Shown: positions 23,164 to 35,600 of the stretch, in pieces
Layout of the letters: each line of letters opens with the position of its first letter
How positions within the stretch are numbered: the stretch's first letter is position 1
Assembly: GCA_944990035.1 (NCBI GenBank)
Contig: CALYLX010000142.1
Coordinates: 1,302,001-1,366,000, forward strand
Length of the DNA stretch: 64,000 nt
Direction of reading: 5' to 3'
Source of the DNA: Clitopilus passeckerianus
Lineage: Eukaryota; Basidiomycota; Agaricomycetes; Agaricales; Entolomataceae
Notes under the pieces: model-generated
What the model saw: only the letters and a program-made list of their open reading frames with translations
The model's database searches: none
Told to the model about the DNA's origin: nothing
Program-made: the position numbers and the translations under genes

Positions 23164-25302
23164 TCAATGGTCGCCAGCAACCTTCTTCCCCAATGACCCT
23201 GCACCTCCATGATCCTCCTCAGTTTCTGTCTCAGCATCCGCATCCCCTTCATCACTCTTATCGTCATCATCGCTCTTCTCATCCTCCTCCTCAATCGCCC
23301 CTTCTCCTCCAATGCCACCACTCCTCCCCACACCTGCACCTGCACCCATCCCTCCTGCAGGCGTCAACGCACTACCAGTGCCCAAATTCAAATTCTTCCC
23401 TCCACCTACCATATTCCCGCTGCTCTTGCTGGAGACGCCCATTTCCTTCTCCTTGGCACGCTTGTCGTCCTCGCGCTTGATCTCGTCACGCATGGACTTG
23501 ACATCCTCGTCGACTCTGTGCACGACTCTGTCGATGGCGGCGGCTTCGGCGAGGGAGACGTGGGTCTTGCGGGAGGTGGAGAGGTGAGCCGAGCGACGAG
23601 GGGGACGCTTGAGGCGGCGGCGGGCGACCATTACTGGGACAGAGCATTTCTAGGAAGAGAATGTGAGTATATGCGTTGTGCAAAAAGATTGAGTGATGGA
23701 TTGTGTGAACCTACCTGGATAAGATAATGACTGGTGCTACCCAACAAGATACCTTTCAGTTTGCCCAGACCTCTGCTACCAACGATCAGCATCTGCGGCT
23801 CGTAGTAATCTGCGATATCGAGCAGCATATGTCGTCCGTTCTTGGCGTGCCAGCCTTGGCATTGGACGGTGACGTGCAGACGGGTACGTTGGAGGAGTGA
23901 GGTGGTCTGTCGGAGCAGGATATACGCGAGGGCTTGACGCTCTTGCTGGGAACGGAGCTTGGTTGTTCGGTCGGCTGTCGTTCCACTGGCAGGGTCCACT
24001 GTAGCATAGTAGATAAGTAAGTTACAGTCGAACCGAAATAATGATAAGACTAGTGTATGCGCACGAACCTTTAGCTTCGTTCTCGTTGACCGTGACGACC
24101 AACAACTCGTCTCCATCTCTTAAAACCGTACCGATCGCCCATTCGAGTGCATATCTCGACTCTTCACTCATATCACTGGCAACGATGTACCTCCTCTTCC
24201 TCCTCTCTTTGCCGTCATTCGATTCTGGCCTCAGTTTGGCCTGTGGATCACCCTGGGTGATGGTAATCGTGCACCTATCCCTCTGGAAGCTCGGCCTGCT
24301 CGTCTTCAGCTCAAGTGGTTCATGGTGATGATGATGTTTCAGACTCTTCTTCCTCTTCGTCGACCCACCACCTCCACGCCTGGCACGGGAATGGGGCGAA
24401 CTGTTGAGTGTGGTGGGGAAGTAAGGCTCAGGAGGCACGACGACGTTCTGGCCTTCGCCAAGTGGGTCCGGATCGACATCAACATCAGCCATACTCGCAT
24501 CCTGTCCATCGACTTGGGGAGCAGGTGCAGTAATGGAATTGTGCTGCGTGTTCATCTGAGTAGCAGGATCGAACATCAAGTCCTCGTCGCTCCAGTCCTC
24601 ATAGTCATCTTCGGTCTCTTCACCCCTGGAGGACGTCCTCGAGAGCGGGATGTCCGTGTCGGAGTCATATGAGTAGGAAGAGTACCTCGGTCGGATGGAT
24701 TCGCCGTCGGACATCTCTGCGTCAGATTGGGCGAGGGCTGCAACGGAGTGGGTGGATGGGACTGGGGACTGGTCGCGCGACCTAGCTGCGGGGCCGCCAT
24801 CGTCCAGGGCAGAGGACTTTTTGCCGCCATAGTACGACGAGGGCCGGAACTTTCGGAATGAGAATGGGGAGGATGAGCGTGCGCGGGACCGGGAACGCTC
24901 TGAGGGTGGTTCCGAGGGTGGGGCTTGCGAGGCAGATTTGGATTGTTTGATGGATTTGGCGAGGGACCGGCCGCGAGGACCGTTGTTGTTTGAGTCATCT
25001 TGCTGTGAGAGCTGCGCAAATGGTGGCACTGGGCTGGACGAGGCAGCGTTGGTCGAGTCTCTGGTCGATGTCCTCGATAATGATAACGAGTTCATCATTG
25101 AGGTAAGAGACTTTCCGAATGCTGAGCGGTCATCGCTTGAGTTCTGGTGAGAGAGTAAAGGACGACGTGTTAGTGTGTCTGCGGTTGAAGGACGGGAAAG
25201 AGAACGGGGAGGCGAGAACGGGGACGGCGATGAAGAGGGCAGTCCTTGCGATGAGGAAGGGCGAGCCCAATTCCAAGTTGATTTCTTTTTTTCAGTAGCC
25301 AT
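23164..25302 (-). CDS. Universal stress protein (UspA)-domain protein with long disordered N-terminus
   Basis: Three exons (25302-24069, 23998-23715, 23649-23164) give 667 residues. Residues 1-345 are Ser/Pro/Arg-rich and disordered, with an acidic block (EETEDDYEDWSDEDL) and a run of five His. The UspA-like alpha/beta domain spans about 355-520: RRYIVASDMSEESRYALEW opens it, GDELLVVTVNENE is strand 2, and IVGSRGLGKLKGILLGST is the nucleotide-loop pattern G-x2-G-x9-G-S/T that marks ATP-binding members. The tail is Gly-rich and ends in an acidic stretch. Fungal proteins of this build are thought to act in stress or signalling, but no partner is known. The gene is convergent with the M3 peptidase at 151 bp. 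Confidence 0.85.
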
Positions 25303-25771
25303 GGATGTTGCGGAGAAAGGGAGATTACCTTGTATTCCTGTTTAGTTGAATACATCAGATCTTGGCATTTCTTGAGTCTAGACTGACACTCACCTCCACT
25401 GACCGTCTCATCATCACCGTCTTTGATCAAAACTGCTATTCCGTGTCTGGCCAAATTTTCTAAAAATAGGCCACTTAACATTTCAATTCGAAAGAAAAAA
25501 AATACAAAAAAGGGTCTAAGCAAGGTGATCTAATCTAGTATGCACGCAAAGAAGTTGGCTGGATTTCACTCTCCTCCTGATGCCTGTAGCGCTGAGCCAT
25601 TGTTCAAGTTGAATTGTTGCATAGTCAATAAAGTAAAGAAAAAATGTTCGGAGGGTTTGAGCAAGGTGCTTTCATGAATTGATACTCCGCAAGTACAATT
25701 CTAGGATAGGGCCAGAGCTGCGACGTCTTCATTAGTTATTACTGTACGCTAAGCTGTATACAACGTTTACA
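25303..25771. other. Intergenic, upstream of USP gene
   Basis: No gene seen. It holds the promoter of the USP-domain gene and the 3' flank of PET127. The A-run around 25494-25508 is the only low-complexity feature. Confidence 0.5.
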
Positions 25772-28700
25772 TTAGATGTCTTCGCCATAGACAACCTTCT
25801 TCTTCCCGACCGCCTCTTCCGCCCTCTTGATTCTCTCACTGTCCTCCCTTCCCCTCCTAGCTAGGTTGCGCAAGAATTCTATCTTCTTGGGCGCAGGAAT
25901 AAAGACCCGCTCGTTACCCTTCTCTTCGGCTTCGCCACTTGTTTCCTCCGTTGTCAGCGCTTCAGCCAGGCCCTCTTCAACGCTGGACTGTGCAGCAGCC
26001 TCCGCCTCGACTTCAGCAAGAGACTCTCCGGGATTCTCTTTCGATGGGTTACCATAGTTCAGCCCGTTCCACCATTCCTGGACATCCTTCTCCTCAATTC
26101 CAGATGGGATACATAGCATCCTGAACTGTCTATCGAGAGTTTGCTTCAAAGAGTGCCGGACGTCGGTGTTGAGCCCTGTGAGCCTTCCGACGGACCAGTG
26201 AATCATCCCTGTGCCATCATCATCAGTTCCGATTCTTCTTGAATGGTTCGGGAACTTACAATCTTCTCCTGCACCCTCTGTAACAGCCTTTGCACCATCG
26301 ACCTCCTCTTGACCAAAGTAGTTCGTAACTCTGACTTCAAGCTGTTTAATAGGTCGATCCTCCTCTGTTAGGTTGGCCACTGGCGTCCAATCGACAGGCT
26401 CAACCCAGATGTTCATGACATGGTCTAGCTGCCCTTTAGGAACGTCCCAAGGCTCATGTTTCTCAAAGGTAGCTTTAACCGACTACGGCAATGAAAAGAT
26501 GTTAGATCGACGCCTAAGAGGAAGGAGAAGAGGCGATTTACCTGGCCAGGGAAACAGTCGACGACCTCCTGTGCCACTCTCTCCAAGATCCTGACGCAGA
26601 CCTCGAAGATCCTGTCACCTTGCTTTTTCTTCCAATCTGTATCTCCATCGAGTAGAATAGTCTCCTCTGCTGAGGACCCCGCCTCCTTCACGGCGACGAT
26701 TTGCGGCCTCTGCATTCCCTCACTGGCAGCTGACCCATCCGCTGCGTGAGCAAACGACGGCGTCTCCCACCTCTCCTGCTTCGCCATCACCGTCTCCCTC
26801 TTCCCGGCCCCAACCCTTAATTTGAACCCGCCAAATACAGCCTCGTCCATCTCTTCCAGGGGGACATACTGGAACCCGAACATCTTCTCCGTATTGTGGT
26901 ATGCGACGATCACGCCGTCCATGTTGCCTATACGGACTTGGAACTGGTACTTGAGGAAGGCGGAGCGGATTAGGTCGTAATATTCGCGCTCGAAGGATTC
27001 GTAGAGCCCTTGGGCGGTGCGGAGTTGGTAGCCAGCGTTTTCCTGTAAGTTTGGTGAGCTTTAGCACTCCAAAGAAGACAGGTAACATACCTCGTAGTTC
27101 AGAAGGTCCATTCGGATAGGTAGACAGGCTCTTGTCTTGATATCGAATACACCTGTTCCCGGAAGCCGAGAGTCATGGCAATCCAATTGAGACCGCATAA
27201 CGAATTTATCAGACTTCGAGTAACGATATGCCTCCTTTAACGGATTCTCCAATGCCTTGGGTGGTGGGTTCTTCCGCAGGTAAGTGTCGAATTCTTCCTT
27301 TGGCATAGTCATGAGCCTCTCCAACAAAGTACCCATCCAGGTTAGTACGTTCTTGTCCGCGTCGCCTTTCTCCGCTGAGTCAATTGCGTAATGACCATTG
27401 TTGTGTTTGAAAATGACTGTAGCGGGCATACGCTGGCCTGGTGTGAAGGTTTTGGGCTAAGACAACGTCAGTCAAAGGAGAAGGGGAATTAGAGAGCATG
27501 CAAACAGACCTCCCATGCAAAGGTCTTGGAGAGCATCCCAGTGTTCACAGGCTTATCTCCAGAAAGGAGAAAGTAGATGTGGCTCAGCATCCCTGAGAGT
27601 GAGGATGTCGAACCTGCAAATGGCTTGTTGTTTTCTTTGGCCAGTCCCAAGAGATCCTTGAAATGAAGAGGTCAGAGTGTGCAATAAAAGGTGCATGGGC
27701 GCATCACACCTCATCTCTTGAACTCCTTATAAAACCAACAATCCTCTCGAATGCAAAATCTGTAACCTTGGGTATATTTTCTAGGTAAGGAGTGAAGTTG
27801 TACACTCTGGAACGAGGGTCTTGGAGCCAGTGAACTCCAGGGCTGCAAATGCCATTAGCAAACAATAACACGTCAAGAGACAGCAACTCACTTGAACAAC
27901 ACCCTATCCAAACCATGGGTTAAGGTCGCAATGGGATTATGTGGGCTCTTGGGTTCGAGGTCCTCGAGGACAGGTTTTGCCTCAGTTGCAAGAGAATTTG
28001 TAGGAGCACCAGGGACAGCAACTGTCGAAGGCGAGAGAAGACCTTCAATTCTCTTTTCATGTGCAAGTCGTTCGACGAGATGAGGTGGGGCATGATGGGA
28101 TGATGATATGGACGTGGAAGGGTGCTTTACTTCGATTGAAGCAAGTGGAAAATGCGAAGGCGGAGGTGCAAGTTTATCTTTCCCCCAACCAGCTGCCCAT
28201 TCCTCGCCCATCCATACCCCCTTCTTGGCCAACGCCGCAGTTTCCAGCTTCTTCCTTTCTGCCTCCGCCTTGCTCCTTTCCCCTGCTCCGTCCTCCTTGC
28301 GCGTTCCATTTCGAGTCTGTCTTGGGCCCTCTGCTGCTCCAGCATCGTAATTCTAGATCTCTTTTCCTCGTCTACCGCCCGATTCTGCTCTTTCCTGAGT
28401 TTCCTCCGTAACCTCCTTCTCGCCTTCCCCGACATGTCGCTCGTATCAACTCCGAGCTTGACCTCCAGAGGTGGACTAGGGTCATGCTTCGGCGGAACAT
28501 ACTCAATGCCTTGTGCCTCCATCTCCTTGATCATTTGCGCCTTCTTCCAGGCTACTCTCTTCTTCCTCTTTTCCTTCTTTGCCTCCGACGCTTCCTCCTT
28601 ACGAGCCCTTCTGTTCTTCCCACTTGCATGGGGTGTCTGACCAGGTTCAAGTATGGGGTAGGGACCTTTCGCCTGCTTTGGTTTGAAGGTGGCTGGACCT

Positions 28701-28963
28701 CTAAGCTCGCCGACTAGCTTGAGGAAGTCCTCAATGTTGTTCTGCTTGTCCACAGAGGCAAAGCGAGGAGGAATCTCAAATGGTGTATGTGGACTGGGAG
28801 TATCATCCTTAGAGCTAGTGCTTGCTTCAATTTCCGGTGCAGCAGCTGACGAAGCCGCTGGTGGTGCTGGTGTTTGTAATACTGAAGACGTTGACTCTGA
28901 GCATAATCTGTGCGACGAGCTTAAGAATCGTCTAGAGAGCGCAAGTCTTCTATAAGCGTGCAT
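25772..28963 (-). CDS. PET127: Mitochondrial membrane protein PET127, probable frame break
   Basis: PET127 sits on the mitochondrial inner membrane and works in 5' processing and turnover of mitochondrial RNA. Seven exons: 28963-27892, 27842-27710, 27656-27510, 27456-27091, 27042-26542, 26482-26260, 26208-25772. The N-terminus MHAYRRLALSRRFLSSSHRL is a presequence. The family core starts at GVHWLQDPRSRVYNFTPYL and continues through FAGSTSSLSGMLSHIYFLLS and SQLDCHDSRLPGTGVFDIKTR, a nuclease-like fold. A charged coiled region separates the two. Within it, near 28290-28304, the frame moves: upstream reads LEMERAR, downstream EDGAGERSKAEAERKK, one base out of phase. The exon sum is one base short of a multiple of three. 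An 80-bp intron could also repair it, but it would be purine-rich. Confidence 0.87.
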
Positions 28964-29061
28964 GTAAAGGAAAGAAAGAGCGAAAGCAGCAAGCAGACGA
29001 CGACGACGACCTGGAGAACGATGGCCGGCAAACTCGATGACACTTCAGTGAAAAAATAGCC

Positions 29062-29099
29062 GACGCGTTTGTCACTTGGGTAACGCGTTTGAAGTCACA
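29062..29099. promoter_or_regulatory. Two ACGCGTTTG repeats between PET127 and ARL8
   Basis: The 261-bp divergent promoter contains ACGCGTTTG twice in direct orientation, about 28 bp apart. ACGCGT is the MBF core site of fungi. Function is inferred from the motif only. Confidence 0.3.
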
Positions 29100-29224
29100 T
29101 GACACTCTGATCTCGGCACAGCCACGACACCCAAAACCGCTTCATTTGGATCCCGACCATTGCTACAGGACCCCGACTCGGCGCTGGAGCTGCGGCTTTT
29201 GAATAACTTCAAGCAGGAGCAGAC

Positions 29225-30361
29225 ATGGTCGGATTCTTCACAAGTGTATTTCAATGGTTTACTGGGTGAGTTGGGGATATACTTGATTTGCAAGATGTCC
29301 AGCACCGATCAATTCTGTAGCCTATTCTTTACAAAATCAGCAGAACTAGCGGTTGTTGGGCTTCAAGTCCGTTCAAGCTTCCACCTACCCCGCCAATGCT
29401 TGTCTTACGCTCCCCAATAGGCTTCAGGAAAGACTTCATTTGTCAACGTGATAACCTCTGGACAAGTACGCTGCCTAGCTATTACTCCTGCAGTTGTCTT
29501 GGTACTCATACACTACTGCGCTTGATACAGTGGAGTGAAGACGTTGTTCCCACTGTTGCCTTCAACTTCCGGAAGATTAGAAAAGGAAACGTTACTCTGA
29601 AGATTTGGGATGTTGCAGGTCCGTTGGTTGATACTGTAACTTTGCATGAAAAGTGACGTCACCCCTGGTCTGCAGGACAGCCGAAATTCAGGTCGATGTG
29701 GGAGCGATATTGCAACGGCGTCGATGCTATTTTGTGCGTAAATTGCCGGTTCTCTCAACGAATTGCCGCTGATCCTTATCAGGTTCGTTGTGGATTCGTC
29801 AGATGTATGTCTTCATTGCTTCACACCCTTTGCCGAACTTACGAACACTCTAGCCGGAGAAATTCAATACCGCTAGATTTGAGCTGCACCAGCTACTTTC
29901 CAATCCCACACTCTCTGCGGTACCTCTGCTAGTGGTTAGCATCCGTTTATATTAGCAACAACACTCGTCCTGAAACTCTCAACAGCTCGGTAACAAGAAT
30001 GATCTGGAAGGGCATGCGCCTGTTAAAGAGCTCATTTCTGCTCTGTGAGTAGATCATTGCTCCTAGAACGAAGAATATGCTAAACAAGCTATAGCCAACT
30101 CGATAAAATACGCGACCGACCCGTATCAGTACGTGCTTGCCTTACATCTAGCGTCCCAGAAGCTAACATTCGGCTTTTTCGTAGTGTTATTCAGTGAGCA
30201 TCATCTCCTAACATCCTGACGCTAATTCTAACATGCTTGCAGTGTTCAATGAAATCTCAGCACAATCTGTGAGCATCTCTCTCATCTCTCGTCTTCTTTT
30301 ACTGATGCAACTACTCTGCAGGGACATCGTTATGCAGTGGCTCAGCTCGAAAAGTCACTAA
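29225..30361 (+). CDS. ARL8: ARL8-type small GTPase
   Basis: Twelve exons give 182 residues: 29225-29265, 29321-29366, 29421-29465, 29531-29618, 29676-29733, 29783-29804, 29854-29934, 29986-30044, 30095-30128, 30185-30193, 30243-30268, 30322-30361. G boxes: P-loop [13 protein letters not shown], switch I threonine in [10 protein letters not shown], switch [22 protein letters not shown] for guanine, and CYSCSMK near the fifth box. The missing Gly2 myristoylation site and the hydrophobic N-helix ([20 protein letters not shown]) are typical of ARL8, whose acetylated N-terminus binds lysosomes or vacuoles and moves them by motors. Exons of 9 and 22 bases are present. The exon sum closes in frame with an ordinary C-terminus. 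Confidence 0.92.
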
Positions 30362-30729
30362 GCTTGTTGACAAAGTGCACAATCTCGTAAACTTTGCTTT
30401 CGTTCAGCTGTATTGTTATCTCTATTGACGGCCTTTCTACGATTTCATCCTTGTTTTTCTGGTATACTAGCACACGCACAAAAGATATTGATGTGATGCC
30501 GAATGTATAATACCCTCCTCCCATGAGAACCCTTCGCGACGTGTTCTATCCATGTCATTCCTATCTGGAAATCCAGACTCGATTTGCACATCTTGCGTAA
30601 TACACCTGAGGCAGGCTGCAACACAGGCAAGGCCGCATACACCTAGGAAGCAGGGATGTTCAACAAAACCAAAGTTCTTACACCAAGCACGCAAACTGCC
30701 TGGTTCCAGATCCACAGTCCGGAGTGCAT
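30362..30729. other. Convergent intergenic region
   Basis: This is the 3' flank shared by ARL8 and the SCOC-like gene. Short open frames on both strands show no family resemblance, and I see nothing else. Confidence 0.5.
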
Positions 30730-31157
30730 CTATCGTCTCCTTGCCATCTGGACCGTGAGGTTATCAATGTACATCTGCAGGGTTTCGTTCCCTGCCGTAA
30801 GCTTGTCTACATCTTTCTGGGTAGCTTGAGCTTTTGCGAGAAGAGCTGATGGAGAGAAAGCGCATATAAGCTGTTGGATAGCGCAAAGATTATACTAGAA
30901 GATATAAGCGCACCTCGTAGGTCCTCTTGCGCCGCTTGGATTTCCCTAAGACCGGAAATGGGTCAGTTCGGTTTGGACAGCCGGAGGACTTGCGAGAATG
31001 TGTCTAGATGAAGATAGGTAGATAAGACCCACTTAATCAATTGTTCCTTGCGTATAGCATCCCGTACAGGATCGCTGCTGGCTGGTGGGGAAGTCACTCC
31101 CCAGCCTGGGTTGACGTCTTCAACTTCTGCTGCGTTTCCAAAGCCGGTGAATGACAT
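30730..31157 (-). CDS. Short coiled-coil protein, SCOC/DUF2205 type
   Basis: Three exons (31157-31033, 30945-30914, 30845-30730) give 90 residues. The first 38 residues are loosely structured (MSFTGFGNAAEVEDVNPGWG). The rest is one coiled coil: EIQAAQEDLRALLAKAQ followed by KDVDKLTAGNETLQMYIDNL. The pattern of a leucine-spaced helix ending in NETLQxYIDNLT matches SCOC, a Golgi and autophagy-linked protein that dimerises and binds ARL1-type GTPases. In fungi the role is little studied. The gene is divergent from RPN13 across 257 bp. Confidence 0.75.
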
Positions 31158-31414
31158 GTTTGGTTGTGTCCCTTTATTGTTTGCCGCAAGGCCTTAAGGT
31201 CGACTAGAAAGCTGGACAACACAGGTCGTAGGATTTGATGGTGGTGGTCAAGAACAAATCGAAGCTGGCAGACATGATGGGAACTTCCAAATCGGGTAAC
31301 ATACTGACGCGTCTTCTTCGCGTTCGTTCATCTGCTCGCTTTTGCTCTCGACGATCAGCAGTTTCCGTTGACTGCTGCGCGTTTCCATTAACTTTCAGGG
31401 GACAAATACTAGAA

Positions 31415-32640
31415 ATGGCTACCAAAGAACCTCTAATTGCCTTCAAAGCTGGCCGTGCTTTCCGTACCGAGGGCACCAACACCATCGTGCCAGACCCTAC
31501 AAAGGGTGCGATCCTTCTCTCGAATGGGGAGGACGGGCTGCTGCACTTCGTGTGGAGGAACAGAGTGACCGGAGTGAATGAGGAGGTCCGTCTGTCTGCT
31601 GCTCTCCTTCAAAGTTGAAATGAAAATGCTTATGCATGGATGTCAATTCGTTGTAGGATCTCATTCTATTCCCTACGGATGCTACTTTTGTCGAAGTGCC
31701 TAATGTTCCTAACGGCCGAGTCTATGTGCTCAAATTCTCGAGCAGTGATCAGAGGCATTTCGTGAGTCTGGTCAATGTATCCAGGGCCCAAATTCTGACT
31801 TTTACCTTCCAATAGTTCTGGCTTCAAGACCAGGCAAGAGACCGTGACTACGACCTCGTCACCAACCTTAACGGATACCTGGAGGATCCAGATCATGAGC
31901 CAATTTGGAACGGTGTTATAGCGTCTGAGTAGGTCTACCTCCCTCTATAGCAATCCTCTACCCATGTTGTAGTTGATAAGATTGAATTGACGTATACCCT
32001 TTCTCCTTTTCATATCTGCCTCTTCGTTGTGAACGTGAATGTTAACGTTATAACCTGAAGATCATCTCAACCTGCCGCTACCAGCGCTGCTGCAGCTGTA
32101 CCTGCTCCCGCACCCGCCTCGTCTACTCAGCAATCTGGATCGCAATTCCGAGCAGAAGACATAGCACAGCTGCAATCGCTGCTTCGTGCTGGTGGAAGCT
32201 CTGGTGCAGCGCGACAACAACACGCTGAAGTTCCCGAGCTTTCGTTGACAGACATCCTCACACCGGCGACCCTTACGCCGCTTTTCAGAGATCATCCAGA
32301 ACTCTTACCTTCCCTCTTTCCTCACTTACCCCCGGACCTCCCAATGCCGCCGAGCGGTGAGGTTGTGGCGAGGGTGATAAAGTACGTTGTTCGTTCCGAA
32401 TTCGTTCGGGAAACACTCTAACCCATGACCCTGTTCGCCTTCGGCGTACACAGCTCTCCGCAATTTAGAGCAGCGGTTGCGAATTTGGACCAAGCATTAC
32501 GAACGGGACTCTTGGGAGGACTGGTCAGAAGTTTGGGGTTGCCGGAGGAGGCAGGCATGGGTGTTGGCCCGTTCTTGAGAGCAATCCAAGAGCAGGCAGA
32601 TAGAGCGGGTAGGTCGGGTGATAGCATGCAGACTGATTAA
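31415..32640 (+). CDS. RPN13: Proteasomal ubiquitin receptor RPN13 (ADRM1)
   Basis: Five exons (31415-31585, 31657-31761, 31816-31928, 32061-32381, 32454-32640) give 298 residues. The N-terminal Pru domain (residues 5-115) is clear: IAFKAGRAFRTEG, LHFVWRNRVTG, DLILFPTDATFVEVP and FFWLQDQARDRD. It binds ubiquitin and RPN2. An Ala/Pro/Ser linker follows. The C-terminal DEUBAD domain (LSLTDILTPATLTPLF to GPFLRAIQEQADRAG) recruits the deubiquitinase UCH37 where present. Intron 3 (132 bp) is longer than the others. The protein works on the 26S proteasome lid-base in cytosol and nucleus. Confidence 0.93.
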
Positions 32641-35600
32641 TGCTGGTGGAAAGCAGTCTCCAAAAAGAGAACAGAATATGTCGATGTTTGCGCATATAGT
32701 CTGTTTTTCGAAATGTTTAGGTATAATTGTTGAATGAAGGCGCGTTTTTCTTCGTCTGTTTCTGAGATGGCTTCATCCTCTGAGCTTAGGCACAACCGTC
32801 AATATTAAATCGATACAACTAGGAGTACTTGCTCTCCTACCTGGCAGACTCCTGAAATTTTGTCGACCGGCGACCTTCCGACAATTTACCAACACCTTCG
32901 GTTTGCCCTTGATTTGGTCTGAAAGTGGCCTCAAGCTCATGCTCCCAACATGCCCCACTGGGGAATATCAGCGACGGACGGCCCCCGACAGTTTTGTACG
33001 TGTACATTTGTTATGTCGGACTACGCTTCCGACCGCAGTAGGTCAATATGCACTGGCAATTGCTTCCTCGGAGGTAATTAGCGATCTCCCTTTCAAATCC
33101 ACCTGTAACTTTTGCACAATTCACAATCTCCCCCTTTTCTTCCCGGCGCTACGCAGGATTTCCTGGTGTCCCAGGTCCTTACTTTGTGGGCTGACATCGT
33201 CTATCCGATCGTTCCAAACTTCTGATGCTCCGTTCTACCTTCCCACTAGCCCATGGAGAAAGCATACTCCTTCTTTCACTCTTCGGAGCCTGAAGGGTGG
33301 TCATTAAACTGGCGTCAAGGTGACATTGTGGCTCTCCATTCTACGATCGTTTCTTGACGACATGCCTCGTGTACAGCATGCCGAAATGGGGGTTAAGGGT
33401 GTCATGTAGTCTCATCGATTTCTCCCTATGTGCAGAAGAACATTCTTGACATTCTGATGATCTTGGCCTCTATTTTTCAGCGTAATTCACCCTCTTTCTG
33501 CGCGCCGATTGCCTGGTAGGGTGGGGATGCAGTTGTTAGCTACGACGAACCAAGCTAGGCAACCCAGCAAAGTTCGGTGGAAGTATAGAATCGAACCGGG
33601 AAATGGGGGGTTTCATTCAATGGAAAATAATATGTGAACTATGTCTCTGGAGCGCATACAAGCACCTTCCATGAGAGGCTGCCCTATGTTCCACATTAGG
33701 CGGCTTGCTGGGCGTCTCCAGGAGTGCAAGTTACTTTCCTGGCGTCGAGTTCCTGCTGTAGCTTCCCCCCACTCGTTGAACACATTTTTCTGTGTCCCTC
33801 TCTGCATATCCTTCACCACACCGAGCAGGTTTTTATGCTTGTGGCCCTGAGGGACTTTGTCGCTCGTATTGCTGGCATGCCGCAAAAGGATGGTGATGAA
33901 ACGCCTCCTTGTTTGGACCACAAGGTTTAATAAGGTGTTACAGGAGATGGGAACGTATGAAAACATACCACGGAGTTCCGCTTCGATAAATGAATGAATG
34001 AATGAAAAGTACGGCGTTGGTTCAGGCGTGGTAAATCGACAAATTAGCCAAGCTTCCGTCGCTGGCTGAATGAACCGCTTATGAGCTACCTGACACCACC
34101 GTGCGACCGCACTTGTTCATTGCTGGAACAGGCTGCTTCAACGAAGCTTCCTCGTAGATCCTATTGTCCTAATTTATAACTTTGTGGAATGTCAGGACAC
34201 TCCCTCTGCTGTGGTCAATCCTATTCACGACGGGGAAGAGCACAGCCACATTCACGATCATGATGGTCATCGTTGCGCCACCAGAACTGGACCAAGTCAT
34301 TCAATCCAGCTATGCCAGCTGCAAACCCAGACCACTTCGGCCCCATGTCGATTAATCTGCGCACGGTACTCATACACGGCGAAACCCATGCACTCGTCTG
34401 AGTTCGTTGATAAAATGCTTCCGTTCTCGACCGGAACAACCATGGCGGGATTACTCCCTTGGTTCTGTCATCGGTACTGACTGCTGTCAAGCGCCTCCTT
34501 ACGCTCAAGAATGGTTGAACTGGCTTGCTATGTGCCTCATGCATGGAGAATGTTGGCAGTTATTACAGAGATGGATGCGCGCCGAAGATAATGCGAGCCT
34601 CTCAATCACCTGCCAGGGATCATCTTGTCACTTACCAGGTGCCCATCTGCCCGTCTGAACGAGTTCAAGAAGACATGCCGGATCTCCGGCCTGGCCGACT
34701 ATATGAACAGACGCCCAAGCATAAGCACGGGACCAGATCCTTTCAGGTTGGCTTCGATCACAGTCAACTACACATTATTAAGTATTTATTTTCTAAACTA
34801 CTTATGCACTTCAACGCCACTCGTGGATTATAACAGCGTAGATCTTCTCATGAGTCGATGACTTCTGAGATTGAATCCAGTTCCTGAACCGCCGGGCCGC
34901 GATTGGTTGCATGGCTCGCGGGAACTATTAAATCCTCATGTTGCCCCTGATGTTGATGGTTGGAGACTAACCGAAATTATTATCGCTGCTCTCTGGAATC
35001 TCACGGCGTACTGTCTAGAAGATTCAAGATAGGGAATGAATAAGGCAGTCGCTTTTTTCGGACCTTCATACCGGTCAATTATTCAGTAAAAGATGCACGA
35101 TCATGATCATTCGAATGCAGATTTGGGACAGGCTAGCCGGTAATTATCTCAAGAAATTTATTCCTCTAGACCAACCTAGAGTAAACCGAGAAACAGTTGA
35201 CATGGCCGGTTACCCCGCTTCATTCCCGGCAGGCCTGTAACATTGGAGAAATGTCCACAGGCGGCTCGGAAAACAATATGTGTCCCCGGGTTGGTATCAT
35301 GTGGAGATTTAATACAAGGAAGTATCCATTCCCGTGCCGTAAAAATAATGGATGGGCACCACGGCTACCATGATTTGGCCATACGACAGAAGCTTCCTCA
35401 GGAGAACGACCTCAAGTAGGCTAGTAAAAAACATGACCCATCAAACTCCCCGTGAAGGTTCTAATAGTCAAGCCCCGGTTTGTTATTACACGAGTCGCAC
35501 TTCGATAAACAATGAATTAGGAGCGCCGTAGGACACTACACGCCCTCTAAGCGCGGCATGAGGGAAGAGAATGCATGTGTTCAAAACTGCGGGGCGGACT

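Noticed and set aside
33570..33610. Sequence GAATCGAACCGGG resembling a tRNA T arm
   Set aside because: No acceptor, D or anticodon arm can be folded around it.
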